64,000 nt of DNA from AC-32 sp963746155 (lineage in GTDB: Bacteria > Actinomycetota > Thermoleophilia > Gaiellales > Gaiellaceae): contig CAVVAB010000012.1 of the NCBI GenBank assembly GCA_963746155.1, forward strand, positions 806,001-870,000. Reading direction: 5' to 3'. The notes under the pieces are model-generated. The model saw only the letters and a program-made list of their open reading frames with translations, was not told the DNA's origin and made no database searches. Below, in pieces: positions 52,303 through 61,743 of the stretch (positions are counted from its first letter, which is position 1; each line of letters starts with the position of its first letter). Position numbers and translations under genes: made by a program.

Positions 52303-52369
52303 GTCGTTTCAGACGGCCGCGCGGGCGAAGCCCGCTCGGCCTGAGGTCGGCATCGCAAGCGACGCCTTA
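52303..52369 (+). repeat. Copy of the interspersed hairpin repeat
   Basis: GACGGCCGCGCGGGC, GAAGCCCGCTCGGCC and GGTCGGCATCGCAAGCGACG in order. It lies between rpmF and plsX and ends 4 bases before the plsX start. Confidence 0.85.
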
Positions 52370-52372
52370 GCC

Positions 52373-53371
52373 GTGACTCGCGTCGCGGTCGATGCTCTGG
52401 GCGGAGACCGCGCACCCGAAGAGGTCGTCGCCGGAGCGCTCGAAGCGGCGTCGCCGACGATCCAGCCGATCCTCTTCGGCCCGGCCGGGCTCGACACCGG
52501 CGGGCTCGAGCTCGTCGAGACGACGCAGTTCCTCGAGATGGACGACAAGCCGGCCGAGGCCGTTCGTGCCAAGCCGGACAGCTCGCTCGTCGCTGCGTGT
52601 CGCGCGGTGGGGGAAAAGCGCGCGGACGCGGTCGTCTCCGCCGGGAACACGGGAGCGATGCTCGCCGCCTCCTTCCTCGAGCTGCGGCGCCTGCCCGGCG
52701 TCGCACGCCCCGCAATCGCGGTCGTGATGCCGACCAAGCGAGGCCCGTCGGTCCTGCTCGACTCGGGCGCGAACGCCGATGCGCGCCCCGAGCACCTCCT
52801 GCAGTTCGCGCACATGGGGACCGTGTTCGCGCAGGAGATCCTGGAGCTCCCGAACCCCGAAGTGCGCCTGCTCTCGATCGGCGAGGAGCCCGAGAAGGGC
52901 AACCAGCTGACACTCGAGGCCCACGCGCTCCTGGCGGCCGCCGACGGGCTCAACTTCGCCGGCAACACCGAGAGCCGCGACCTGATCCTCGGCGCGGCCG
53001 ACGTCGTCGTCTGCGACGGGTTCACGGGCAACGTCGCGCTCAAGCTGATGGAGGGGACGATCAAGGGCGTGCTCGACGCGCTGCGCGAGGAGATCAACGC
53101 GAGCTGGCGCGGCAAGGTCGGCGGGCTGCTCGTCCGGCCGGTCGCGCGGCACCTCCGCGACCGGCTCGACCCGGAGACCTACGGCGGCGCGTACCTGCTC
53201 GGGCTGCGGGGCCTCGCCGTGATCGCCCACGGCAACTCGTCGCGGCGCGCGATCGGGAACGCGATCAGGCTCGCGGCGCGCGGAGTCGAGCACGACATCG
53301 TCGGAAGGCTCGCGCAGCGCCTGCCGGAAAGAGTGTTAGCATCGGCGCGCTCCGAATCCGACGGCAAGTGA
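52373..53371 (+). CDS. plsX: Phosphate acyltransferase PlsX
   Basis: 332 residues from GTG. It makes acyl-phosphate from acyl-ACP for phosphatidic acid synthesis. VAVDALGGDRAPEEVVAGAL opens it, then VVSAGNTGAMLAASFLELRR, VMPTKRGPSVLLDSGANADA, FAGNTESRDLILGAADVVVC and VCDGFTGNVALKLMEGTIKG. Acyl carrier protein is encoded directly downstream. Confidence 0.96.
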   Translation: MTRVAVDALGGDRAPEEVVAGALEAASPTIQPILFGPAGLDTGGLELVETTQFLEMDDKPAEAVRAKPDSSLVAACRAVGEKRADAVVSAGNTGAMLAASFLELRRLPGVARPAIAVVMPTKRGPSVLLDSGANADARPEHLLQFAHMGTVFAQEILELPNPEVRLLSIGEEPEKGNQLTLEAHALLAAADGLNFAGNTESRDLILGAADVVVCDGFTGNVALKLMEGTIKGVLDALREEINASWRGKVGGLLVRPVARHLRDRLDPETYGGAYLLGLRGLAVIAHGNSSRRAIGNAIRLAARGVEHDIVGRLAQRLPERVLASARSESDGK

Positions 53372-53377
53372 GGTGAC

Positions 53378-53623
53378 ATGGCGGCAACGCGAGAGGAAGT
53401 GTACGAGCGGGTCAAGGAAGTCCTGACGGAACAGCTCGGCGTGGACGAAAACGAGGTAACGGAAGAAGCGTCCTTCCAGGAGGACCTCGACGCCGACTCG
53501 CTCGATCTCGTGGAGCTGATCATGGAGCTGGAGGACCAGTTCGGGATCAAGATCTCCGACGAGGACGCGCAGAAGATCCAGACTGTCGGGCAAGCAGTCG
53601 ACTACGTCACAACGCACCAGTAG
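53378..53623 (+). CDS. acpP: Acyl carrier protein
   Basis: 81 residues. The phosphopantetheine attachment serine is in FQEDLDADSLDLVELIMELE (DSL). Highly acidic four-helix fold (QFGIKISDEDAQKIQTVGQA). ATG behind GAGGTGAC. CoaD at 45093 is in the pathway that supplies its prosthetic group. Its end runs into the probable upstream part of rnc. Confidence 0.97.
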   Translation: MAATREEVYERVKEVLTEQLGVDENEVTEEASFQEDLDADSLDLVELIMELEDQFGIKISDEDAQKIQTVGQAVDYVTTHQ

Positions 53624-53675
53624 CAGCCGCGCGCCGGCCGGCAGGCCCGACGAGCTGACGAGGCTCATCTCCGAG

Positions 53676-54320
53676 TTGCCCGAGGAGCGGCTCGTGAATG
53701 TCTTCACGCACAGCTCCTGGGCGCCCGACCGCGGATCGTCGTACGAGCGGCTCGAGTTCCTCGGCGACAGCGTGCTCGAGCTGGCGATCGCGCAGGCGCT
53801 CTACGACCGGCACCCCGATTTCTCCGAGGGCCGACTGGCGAAGATCCGCTCGCACGTGGTCTCGCGCGCGAGCTGCGCGGTCGTCGCCCGGGAGCTCGGT
53901 CTCGGAACGCTGCTCGCGGAGCGCGGGGCGAAGCTCGCGCCTGCGGACGAGCTCGTCAAGCTCTCCCGCAACCGGAACGTCCTGGCGGCGCTGCTCGAGG
54001 CCTCGCTCGCGGCGCTCTACCTGGAGCACGGATTCGAACCGGTCGCGAGTGCGATCGTGGACGCCTTCGACGGGCGCATCACCTACGCCCTCACGAGCCA
54101 CGTCGACTACAAGACCGAGCTCCAGGAGGAGCTCGCTCGCCGCGGGCGCCAGGTCTCCTACGTCGTCCGCGACGTCCAGGGCCCGCCGCACGATCGCGTC
54201 TTCACCTGTGCTGCCGTGATCGACGGCGAGGAGATCGGCGTCGGCTCGGGCCGCTCGAAGAAGGCGGCCGAGCAGGCGGCCGCGCGCGAGGCGCTCGACC
54301 AGCTCGATGCAGCGGCCTGA
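53676..54320 (+). CDS. rnc: Ribonuclease III
   Basis: 214 residues from TTG. VFTHSSWAPDRGSSYERLEF leads into the signature ERLEFLGDSVLELAIAQALY; the second acidic motif is NVLAALLEASLAALYLEHGF; a dsRNA-binding domain closes it (DYKTELQEELARRGRQVSYV and GSGRSKKAAEQAAAREALDQ). It cuts double-stranded RNA in rRNA processing. The frame is open upstream and encodes family-like GRPDELTRLISEL before the TTG, so the true start may be earlier, but no ATG or GTG is available there. Confidence 0.92.
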   Translation: MPEERLVNVFTHSSWAPDRGSSYERLEFLGDSVLELAIAQALYDRHPDFSEGRLAKIRSHVVSRASCAVVARELGLGTLLAERGAKLAPADELVKLSRNRNVLAALLEASLAALYLEHGFEPVASAIVDAFDGRITYALTSHVDYKTELQEELARRGRQVSYVVRDVQGPPHDRVFTCAAVIDGEEIGVGSGRSKKAAEQAAAREALDQLDAAA

Positions 54321-54371
54321 AGCACGCTCCCGTCGAAACCGAGTAATGACCTGGCGGGTGGTCTACCCGGT

Positions 54372-54881
54372 CTAGCGATCGGGCCAGTAGACCGTCACGC
54401 CGCTCACGGCCAATCGCGAGACGTGGCGGAGGTATCGTCGTTTGACCTTCACGACGTGGTACGCCCCCAACGTGAGGGCGGTCGGATCCGGCGCGGACGA
54501 CTTGGGAACGGCCAGCCAGAGACCGAGCCTGTTCGATGCCCGTGCGATCCGCGTGATCCTCAGGCCGGTGCTCTTCTGGAGGTGGAAGGCGGCGACGACG
54601 CCGTAGCGATCGAAGTCGACTCCACGGAGCGCCTTGCGCGCGTCTGCGCTCAGCCACTGGCTCCACGAGTACGTTGCGGCCAGGCTGCGGGCCAGATAGA
54701 GCCGGTTGCGGCGCGGGTGCTTGGTGCTCCCGCCGGAGGAGACGGTGACGAACGGCACGGCCCTACTCGCCGACGTGGCGGGCGAGGCCTCTCGCGCGAA
54801 CGGAAGCGCCAGGATCACGACTCCGATCACAGCGATCCATCTCAGGCGCACGCCTGAAGCGTGTCCCCGTGAGTGACCCAT
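54372..54881 (-). CDS. Exported hypothetical protein
   Basis: About 169 residues from ATG. Signal peptide LRWIAVIGVVILALPFAREA. The mature part holds a beta-rich domain (FDRYGVVAAFHLQKSTGLRI and ALTLGAYHVVKVKRRYLRHV) that faintly recalls PrcB-type protease-associated domains; I would not assign it. The gene starts just after the stop of the P-loop kinase gene on the same strand, so the two are probably co-expressed. Confidence 0.65.
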   Translation of the reverse strand: MGHSRGHASGVRLRWIAVIGVVILALPFAREASPATSASRAVPFVTVSSGGSTKHPRRNRLYLARSLAATYSWSQWLSADARKALRGVDFDRYGVVAAFHLQKSTGLRITRIARASNRLGLWLAVPKSSAPDPTALTLGAYHVVKVKRRYLRHVSRLAVSGVTVYWPDR

Positions 54882-54882
54882 G

Positions 54883-55356
54883 TCAAACCTCACTCTGGGT
54901 ACCGATCCGAACGAGCTCCGCGACCACGACGTCGACCGGCTGCGCGGCGTCGATCTCGTGCGTGCACGTTGCGCGCAACAGCGGCTCGATCTCCGCGAGG
55001 TGCTCGAGGATCAGCTCGCGCTGCTCCGCTGTCTTCCCGTAGGGGTTAGTCGCCCGGCGATCGATCCGGCCCAGCAGGACGTCCGCAGGCGCGCTCAACA
55101 GGACGATTGCGTCGAACTGCGGGTAGAACCGTCCCTGGTTCGAGACGGTTCCTGACACGTACAGCGGCACGTCGACGTCGCGGGCGAGCAGCTCCACGAT
55201 CCGATCTTCGCGCCAGACGTAGCCATCCTCGTCGTCCGACCACTGTGCCCACCCGGGCTCATCAGTGTCGACGACCTCGTACCCGCGCATCCGCAGCTCC
55301 GCGAGAGCGGTCGACTTGCCCGTGCCGGACATCCCCGTGACGAGAACCTTCCGCAA
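54883..55356 (-). CDS. Small P-loop NTPase/kinase (AAA_18-type)
   Basis: 157 residues from TTG. KVLVTGMSGTGKSTALAELR is the Walker A at the N-terminus, and YEVVDTDEPGWAQWSDDEDG, FDAIVLLSAPADVLLGRIDR and NPYGKTAEQRELILEHLAEI fit small nucleoside or shikimate-kinase-like folds. The substrate is unknown. The exported gene downstream is coupled. The divergent hydrolase gene starts 34 bases away. Confidence 0.85.
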   Translation of the reverse strand: MRKVLVTGMSGTGKSTALAELRMRGYEVVDTDEPGWAQWSDDEDGYVWREDRIVELLARDVDVPLYVSGTVSNQGRFYPQFDAIVLLSAPADVLLGRIDRRATNPYGKTAEQRELILEHLAEIEPLLRATCTHEIDAAQPVDVVVAELVRIGTQSEV

Positions 55357-55390
55357 CGCAGGAAGGCTAGAGCTCTTAAGCTGGCGGGCG

Positions 55391-55969
55391 ATGGCAGAGG
55401 TCGTCGTGTTCCACCATGCGCTCGGGCTGACGCCGTTCGTCGGCCGCTTCGCCGATGCGCTGCGCGACGCCGGGCACACCGTGCACACGCCGGACCTCTT
55501 CGACGGACGGACGTTCGGGGAGATCGAGGACGGCCTCGCCTACTCGGAGGAGATCGGCGGGCCGGTGGGGGTCGTCGACCGGGCACGCGCCGCGGTCGAG
55601 TCGTTGCCGAGCGACGTCGTGTACGTCGGCTTCTCCCTCGGCGTTCTCGCGGCGCAGTCGCTCGCCCAGACGCGGCCGGGCGCGCGCGGGGCCGTGCTCT
55701 GCTACTCGGCGCTGCCGCTGGGCGAATGGGGCGACAACTGGCCGGCGGAGTGGCCGGACGGCGTGCGGCTGCAGCTGCACATCCTCGAAGGTGACGAAGA
55801 CGTGGGGTTCGCCGAGGGGCTCGCGGCCACCGTCGAAGGCGCCGAGCTCTTCGTCTACCCCGGCACCGAGCACTACTTCGCCGAGCACGACGACGAGGCG
55901 GCCGCGCTGCTCAGCGAGCGCGTGCTCGACTTCCTCGCCGAGCGACGATCCCAAGGGAGGTCTTCATGA
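55391..55969 (+). CDS. Dienelactone hydrolase family protein (alpha/beta hydrolase)
   Basis: 192 residues. VVVFHHALGLTPFVGRFADA opens it. The nucleophile elbow is GFSLGVLAAQSLAQ, with Ser where classic dienelactone hydrolase has Cys. Asp in HILEGDEDVGFAEGLAATVE and His in YPGTEHYFAEHDDEAAALLS complete the triad. Overlaps the next gene by ATGA. Substrate unknown. Confidence 0.88.
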   Translation: MAEVVVFHHALGLTPFVGRFADALRDAGHTVHTPDLFDGRTFGEIEDGLAYSEEIGGPVGVVDRARAAVESLPSDVVYVGFSLGVLAAQSLAQTRPGARGAVLCYSALPLGEWGDNWPAEWPDGVRLQLHILEGDEDVGFAEGLAATVEGAELFVYPGTEHYFAEHDDEAAALLSERVLDFLAERRSQGRSS

Positions 55970-56613
55970 GCGGCTTTGCAGTGGCCCACCTCGACGAGAT
56001 CGACCAGCTGGAGAACCAGGAGTGCCGGCTGCTGCCGGTCCGGCACGAGCTCGGCCTCACGGCCTTCGGCGTCAACGCGTGGACGGCCCGTGAAGCGGGC
56101 GAACGGCTGATTCCCGAGCACACCGAGTCGGACCAGGAGGGCAGCGAGGAGCTCTATCTCGTGCAGCGCGGCCGGGCGACCTTCGAGCTCGACGGCGAGC
56201 GGCTGGATGCGCCCGCGGGCACGCTCGTGTCGGTCGAGGGGGACGTGAAGCGCACCGCGTTCGCAGAGGAGCCCGGAACGACGATCGTCGTGGTCGGCGG
56301 TCAGCGCGGGAAGGCCTTCGAGGCCGTCGGCTGGGAGATCTGGTCCCCGCTCAGGCCGCTCTACGAAGGCGGCGAGTACGCCGAGGCGGCCGAGCGCGGG
56401 CGCCGGCTGATCGCGAGCGACGGGGCCCGGTACCCCGAGCTGGTCTACAACGTCGCCTGCTGCGAGAGCCTCGCCGGCGAGACCGACGGCGCCGTCGAGC
56501 ACCTCCGGCAGGCCATCGACCTCCGGGACTCGCTCCGGTCGTTCGCGAACGACGACTCGGACTTCGACCCGATCCGCGAGGAGCCCGCGTTCAAGGAGCT
56601 CGTCGGCGTCTGA
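55966..56613 (+). CDS. Cupin-domain protein with TPR-like C-terminus
   Basis: 215 residues, ATG behind GGGAGGT. A cupin half: EHTESDQEGSEELYLVQRGR then ATFELDGERLDAPAGTLVSV, the two cupin motifs with His/Glu as metal ligands. The second half is a TPR-like helical repeat (LVYNVACCESLAGETDGAVE) ending with FDPIREEPAFKELVGV. It is coupled to the hydrolase gene. Role unknown, possibly sensing or detoxification. Confidence 0.85.
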   Translation: MSGFAVAHLDEIDQLENQECRLLPVRHELGLTAFGVNAWTAREAGERLIPEHTESDQEGSEELYLVQRGRATFELDGERLDAPAGTLVSVEGDVKRTAFAEEPGTTIVVVGGQRGKAFEAVGWEIWSPLRPLYEGGEYAEAAERGRRLIASDGARYPELVYNVACCESLAGETDGAVEHLRQAIDLRDSLRSFANDDSDFDPIREEPAFKELVGV

Positions 56614-56700
56614 CACATCTTGGTCCGAAGGCCGCCTCGACCGATGAGCTTGCCGCTCGCCTCCGGTCTACCCTGAAACATCGTCCAAGGAGGGAACGCG

Positions 56701-57435
56701 ATGCCGAAGCATGCGGTGGGTACGCGGGAGGAATGGTCGGCGGCACGGAAGCAGCTTCTCGAGCGGGAGCACGAGCTCGGGAAGCTCGACGAGGAGATCG
56801 CGAAGCAGCGCCAGGAGCTCCCGTGGGTGCGCGTCGACAAGGAGTACCTCTTCGACACCGAGGACGGAGGCAAGACGCTGGTCGAGCTGTTCGACGGGCG
56901 TTCACAGCTCCTCGTCTACCACCTGATGTTCGGGCCGACGTACGAGGCGGCGTGCCCTGGCTGCACCGGCCTCGCCGACCACTTCGACGCTGCCCTCCCA
57001 CACGTGAACAACCGCGACATCACGCTGATGGCGATCTCGCGTGCCCCGATCGAGCAGCTGAGCGCCTACAAGCGGCGGATGGGGTGGACGTTCCCCTACG
57101 TGTCGTCGTACGGAAGCGAGTTCAACTTCGACTTCGACTTCGCGTTCACCGAGGAGCAGATGGCCACGGGCGAGCTCGCGAAGATGGTCGAGAACGCCGA
57201 GGACTGGCTCGTGGACTGGGCCGACGACGTAGGAACCGATCTGGCGCACGGTCTCGCCGAGGCGCCGGGCTGGAACGTCTTCGCCCTCGACGACGGCGTC
57301 GTCTACCACACGTATTCGCGCACCGCGCCCGACCGGTTCCTGCTCGCCCCGTTCTACTACCAGCTGCTCGACCAGGTACCGGACGGACGCGAGGCCGACT
57401 TCCCCTTGCGCCGCCACGACGAGTACGGCGCGTAG
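56701..57435 (+). CDS. DUF899 family thioredoxin-like protein
   Basis: 244 residues, ATG behind AAGGAGGG; a TACCCT -10-like box is at 56669-56674. HAVGTREEWSAARKQLLERE is the typical start. The thioredoxin-like part contains LVYHLMFGPTYEAACPGCTG with a CPGC motif, and FNFDFDFAFTEEQMATG precedes the end YYQLLDQVPDGREADFPLRR. DUF899 proteins have unknown redox roles. Its stop lies 3 bases from that of the convergent gene. Confidence 0.9.
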   Translation: MPKHAVGTREEWSAARKQLLEREHELGKLDEEIAKQRQELPWVRVDKEYLFDTEDGGKTLVELFDGRSQLLVYHLMFGPTYEAACPGCTGLADHFDAALPHVNNRDITLMAISRAPIEQLSAYKRRMGWTFPYVSSYGSEFNFDFDFAFTEEQMATGELAKMVENAEDWLVDWADDVGTDLAHGLAEAPGWNVFALDDGVVYHTYSRTAPDRFLLAPFYYQLLDQVPDGREADFPLRRHDEYGA

Positions 57436-57438
57436 GCG

Positions 57439-57744
57439 CTAGAGGCCCTGATACTCGACCAAGACGGCCACGGGCTCGCCTCCCTGGTGGACTACGGATG
57501 CGACTTCGTCCCCCGGTTTGAGCTCGCGAACCACGCTCCTGCCCGCGGGGACCGGAAGATTGTCCTCGACGTTGAACTGGCCCGGCTTGCCGATGGCAAG
57601 CCTCACGTGGGCGCCGTCGAAATCGCTTGCGAGCGAGACGAAGATGCGGTTGAACTCGACTGCGCCCGTGCTCATGCACGGTGGGAGCGCAACCATCACG
57701 CGCTCGTACGGTCTCACTACCTCCTGAAAGGCTCCTGAGGCCAC
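57439..57744 (-). CDS. Hypothetical beta-rich protein
   Basis: 101 residues. GTG behind GGAGGTGA, a strong ribosome site. Predicted strands run through the whole chain (VALPPCMSTGAVEFNRIFVS and VRLAIGKPGQFNVEDNLPVP), suggesting a small beta sandwich. No signal peptide, membrane helix or recognised motif. The 163-base gap upstream (57745-57907) shows no gene or repeat. Confidence 0.6.
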   Translation of the reverse strand: MASGAFQEVVRPYERVMVALPPCMSTGAVEFNRIFVSLASDFDGAHVRLAIGKPGQFNVEDNLPVPAGRSVVRELKPGDEVASVVHQGGEPVAVLVEYQGL

Positions 57745-57907
57745 GCTGAATCACCTCCGAAGGTACGGGTGGCGGTTTCTGGCCCAGTGCTCCGGCCGCA
57801 GGCAAGCCTCGAACCAGCCTGGAGGCGACGGTAACTCCGGACGGTTATCGGGTCAACGGGGAGCGGCGCGCAGGCGTCATCCGCGGAGCCCGTCAGACTT
57901 CGCGCGC

Positions 57908-60494
57908 GTGCATCTACGTGCGATCAAGCTGCGCGGGTTCAAGTCCTTTCCCGACCCGGTCGAGGTGCGGCTCGAGCCCGGTGTGGCCGTGGTCGTCGGG
58001 CCGAACGGCTCGGGCAAGTCGAACGTCGCCGACGCGCTGCTCTGGGCCTCCGGGAGCCTGAGCCCGCACGAGCTGCGGGCCGAGAAGCCCGACGACGTCC
58101 TCTTCGCAGGGGCTCCCGGCCGTTCGCCCGCGGACTTCTGCGAGGTCGAGCTGCTGTTCGAGAACGAGGACGGGGCGATCGAGGATCTCGACTTCACCGA
58201 GGTCTCGGTCGCGCGGCGGCTGCACCGCGGTGGCGAGGGCCAGTACCTCGTCAACCGGGCCACGGTGCGCCGGACGGATCTGGTCGAGCTGCTCGCCGAC
58301 GTCGGGCTCGGCGGCAGCCACGGCTCGGTGATCAGCCAGGGCAAGGTCGAGGAGATTCTGGCGAGCAAGCCCGAGGAGCGGCGTGTGCTGATCGAGGACG
58401 CGGCCGGGCTCGGCAAGTTCAAGCGCCGACGACACCGGGCAGAGCTGAAGCTCGCGCGCGTGCAGGTGCAGATCGAGCGTGCGCGTGACCTCGAGGCCGA
58501 GGTCAAGGGCCGGCTACGGCCGCTCGCGCTGCAGGCGAGTGCCGCGGAGCGGGCGGAGAAGCTGCGCGAGGAGATCGCCTCGCTGCGCGCGCGTGTGGCC
58601 GAGCTCGACCTGGCCGCGGTCGACGAGCGGCTCGGCGAGGTCGAGGAGCGGCGTGCGGCGGCGGCGCTGGAGCGCAAGCGCGTCGATGCTCGTCTGGAGG
58701 CGTTGCTGTCCGAGCGGAACCGGGTCGAGGAGGAGCTCGCCACGGCTGCGGGCCGCGGTGATGGCGCCACGGCCGCGCTCTACCGTCTCAAGAGCGCGTC
58801 CGAGCGGCTCGAGCTACGGGGTGAGGCGGCCGCGGACCTGATCGCGCGCTTGCGTGCCGAGCCGCTGCTCCCGCGGATAGCCCGGAACCCCGAGCGGGAG
58901 GCGCTGCGCGAGCAAGCGCGCCTGGCGCGCGAGCGGCTCGCCGCGCTTGAGCACTCGCTCGCCGAGCGGGAGGGCTTGCCGCCCGCGGCGCGCGCTCTCG
59001 CCGAGGAGGGCGAGCGGCTTGCGCTCTCCCTGCTCGAGGTCGAGGCCGGATACGAAAGGGCGGTCGCCGCCGCGCTGTTCGGCCGGGCCGCTGCGATCGT
59101 GGCCGAGGACGCCACGTCGGCGCTCGCGCTGGTGGAGCGCGCGCGCAAGGGCGGGCTCGGCGACCTCGCGGTGCTGATGCCGCCACGAGACGAGCCGCAT
59201 CGCCGCGGAAGGCCGCCACTCGTCGGCGCAAAGCCGCTCTCGAGCCGGGTTCACGTGCTCCCCGGAGGCGAGCGCGTCGCGTCGCTCCTCGAGGACGTCT
59301 GGCTCGCCGAGCCGGGCGACCTCGCACGCGCCGAGACCGGGGTGCTCGTCACCCGCGAGGGGCACTGCTACGACGCGGATCGCGGCGAGCTCCTGTTCGC
59401 GGGCGAGACGGCCGAGGCGGTCCTGCTTCAGCTGGACGCGCGGCGCCGGTCGCTGGCAGCGCGAGGCCGAGGAGCTCGAGCGCCGTGCGGACGAGCTTCC
59501 GGAGGAGGTCGCGCCCGCGGCTACCGAGCCCCTGATCGCGCTGGCCGAGCGGCTTGCGGCGATCCTCGCGAAGGCGTCCGACGCGACGAAGCGCTTCGAG
59601 GCTCCGCTCCAGGCGCGCGTGGACGCGGGAGCGACGAAGGCAGGCATGCTCGCGGCGGAGCTCAGGCGTCTCGGCGGGGAGGAGGTCGAGGCCCGGCGCG
59701 CGGGCGCTGAGGCCGCCGAGCGCGCGTCGGCGATCGATGTCGAGGGCGCCCGCTTCGAGGCCGAGGCCGAGGAGGCCAGGCGGCGGCTCGACGAGGCCGG
59801 AGCCGAGGCGGCCGAAGGAGACGACCGGGACGAGCTCGCCGACAAGATCGAGCGCCTCGAGCGCCGCCGCGAGACGCTCGGCCAGGTGAACCCGCTCGCG
59901 AAGGAAGAGCACGAGCGCGAGAAGGAGCGGCTGACGGAGCTCGTCACGCAGCGCTCCGACCTCGAGGAGAGCCTGAAGGAGCTCGAGGAGCTCCGCGCCG
60001 AGCTGACGGAGACCGTCGAGCGGCGCTTCGACGAGACGTTCGCCGCCGTGAGCGCGCACTTCGAGGAGGTCGCGGCCACGCTCTTCCCCGGCGGCCACGG
60101 ACGGCTGCGCCTGACCGAGCCCGAGGAGGAGGGCGGCGAGGCCGGCGTCGAGGTCGAGCTGCGTCCGGTCGGGAAGCGCGTCACCCGGCTCTCGCTCCTC
60201 TCGGGCGGCGAGAAGGCGCTCGGCGCGATCTCGTTCCTGTTCTCGCTCTTCCTCGCGCGGCCCTGCCCGTTCTACCTCCTCGACGAGGTCGAGGCCGCGC
60301 TCGACGACACGAACATCGGCCGTTTCGTCGAGCTCCTGCGCCGCTACTCGGAGAGCGCGCAGTTCATCGTCGTCACGCACCAGAAGAAGACGATGGAAGC
60401 CGCGGACGTGCTCTACGGCGTCACGATGGCCGGCGACGGCGTCTCGCAGATCGTCTCGCGGCGCCTCCCGCGCGAAGCCGAAGCCGCCGCATAG
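57908..60494 (+). CDS. smc: Chromosome segregation ATPase SMC, short-armed, frameshifted
   Basis: About 861 residues after removing one base near 59453; typical bacterial SMC is about 1150-1200. Head: LRAIKLRGFKSFPDPVEVRL, VVGPNGSGKSNVADALLWAS (Walker A, residues 31-39), VISQGKVEEILASKPEERRV. Hinge about residues 375-500 (LLEVEAGYERAVAAALFGRA). C-terminal head: RLSLLSGGEKALGAISFLFS and FYLLDEVEAALDDTNIGRFV. Each coiled-coil arm is about 200 residues, roughly two thirds or less of the usual. Partners ScpA and ScpB are encoded at 9321 and 10053. Confidence 0.94.
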
Positions 60495-61697
60495 TCGCTC
60501 TTCGACGCGGCCGAGGCTTCGAGCCGCTCACGGACGAGTCCTGGGACGACGAGCGGGTGCGCGCGGCTATCCGGACGATCGTCGCGGACGCGGACGACGC
60601 CTTCGACCCTGTTGGGCTCTGGCCGGCGAACGAGTGGGACGTCTGGGGCTCGACCGCCGCCGATGACGGACCTCTACTGCGGTGCGGGAGGGGTGATCTG
60701 GGCGCTCGACGCGCTGGCCCGCCGCAGCGCACGCCGAGACGGGGATCGACCTCGCCGCGGCGGCCGACGCGGACACTCGAGCTCTGGCGCGAGGCGCCGG
60801 ACCTCGCCGCCGCAGAGATCGAGCTGCCATCGGCCCGCGAGTCGTCTCTCCTGTGCGGGGAGGCGGGTCTCCTGCTCGTCAACTGGCGTCTCACGCCTCG
60901 CGGCGACCTCGCCGACAGGCTCCTCCAGCGGGTGCGCGAGAACCGTCGACAACGAGTTCGAGGAGCTGATGTGGGGCTCACCCGGGACGCTGCTTGCAGC
61001 GCAGGCGATGCACGAATGGACCGGCGAGGAGCGCTGGCTCGAAGCGTGGCGCGAGAGCGCCGAGGCTCTCATGGCCCGCCGTGACGCCGACGGGCTCTGG
61101 ACGCAGCAGCTCTACGGCAGCACGGAGCGCCTCCTTGGCCCGGCGCACGGTCTGGTCGGAATCGTGCACGCGCTGCTGCAGGTCGAAAGCGAGTGGAGCG
61201 AATCGCTCCCGCGCGAGACGGCGGAGATCCTCGCCCGCGAGGCGATCGTCGAGGACGGGCTGGCGACGTGGCCGGCGGGAGCGGGCGGGCCGCTCGCTCC
61301 CGCCAGCGGAAGCGGGATCCGCCTTCAGTGGTGCCACGGTGCGCCCGGGATGGTCGCCACCGCTGCGCCGTACCTCGACGAGGAGCTGCTGCTCGCCGGC
61401 GCCGAGCTGACGTGGCAGGCGGGAGCGCACGGCGCCGAGAAGGGCGCCGGTGTCTGCCACGGGACGGCCGGCAACGGCTACGCGCTGCTGAAGGCGTTCG
61501 GTCGCACCGGCGACGAGCTCTGGCTCGAGCGGGCCCGCCGCTTCGCCGTTCACGCCCTCGCGCAGGCCGAGCAGGCGCGGACGGAGAGCGGCTCCGGCCG
61601 CTACTCGCTCTTCACGGGCGACCCGGGCGTCGCGCTCTTCGCCTCCGACTGTCTCGACGCGACCGCCCGCTTCCCCGTCCTGGACGGCTGGGACTAG
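60495..61697 (+). pseudogene. Lanthionine synthetase C-like (LanC/LanCL) protein, at least four frameshifts
   Basis: Homology spans three frames: FEPLTDESWDDERVRAAIRT, then LTDLYCGAGGVIWALDALAR, LELWREAPDLAAAEIELPSA, and from about 60955 an intact run to the stop. The last part contains the zinc motifs GIRLQWCHGAPGMVATAAPY and GAGVCHGTAGNGYALLKAFG, and the double-barrel repeats typical of LanC (WGSPGTLLAAQAMHEWTGEE, LLGPAHGLVGIVHALLQVES). LanC proteins add cysteine thiols to dehydroamino acids or glutathione. No lanthipeptide precursor or LanB is nearby, so a LanCL-type role is more likely. Breaks are near 60660, 60729, 60775 and 60947, perhaps one more near 60509. Confidence 0.82.
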
Positions 61698-61713
61698 CGG
61701 CTCATACCCCACT

Positions 61714-61732
61714 TAGTAACAGTCTGTTACTA
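61714..61732. promoter_or_regulatory. Palindromic operator overlapping the ftsY promoter
   Basis: TAGTAACAGTCTGTTACTA, a perfect 9+1+9 palindrome, AT-rich against a GC-rich background. Its right end overlaps a TAGGCT box (61731-61736) that lies 7 bases before the ftsY ATG. The form suits a dimeric TetR- or GntR-type repressor. Confidence 0.65.
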
Positions 61733-61743
61733 GGCTGCCCGGG

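Noticed and set aside
57745..57907. tRNA or small RNA gene before smc
   Set aside because: No cloverleaf, conserved T-loop or stable hairpin could be found.
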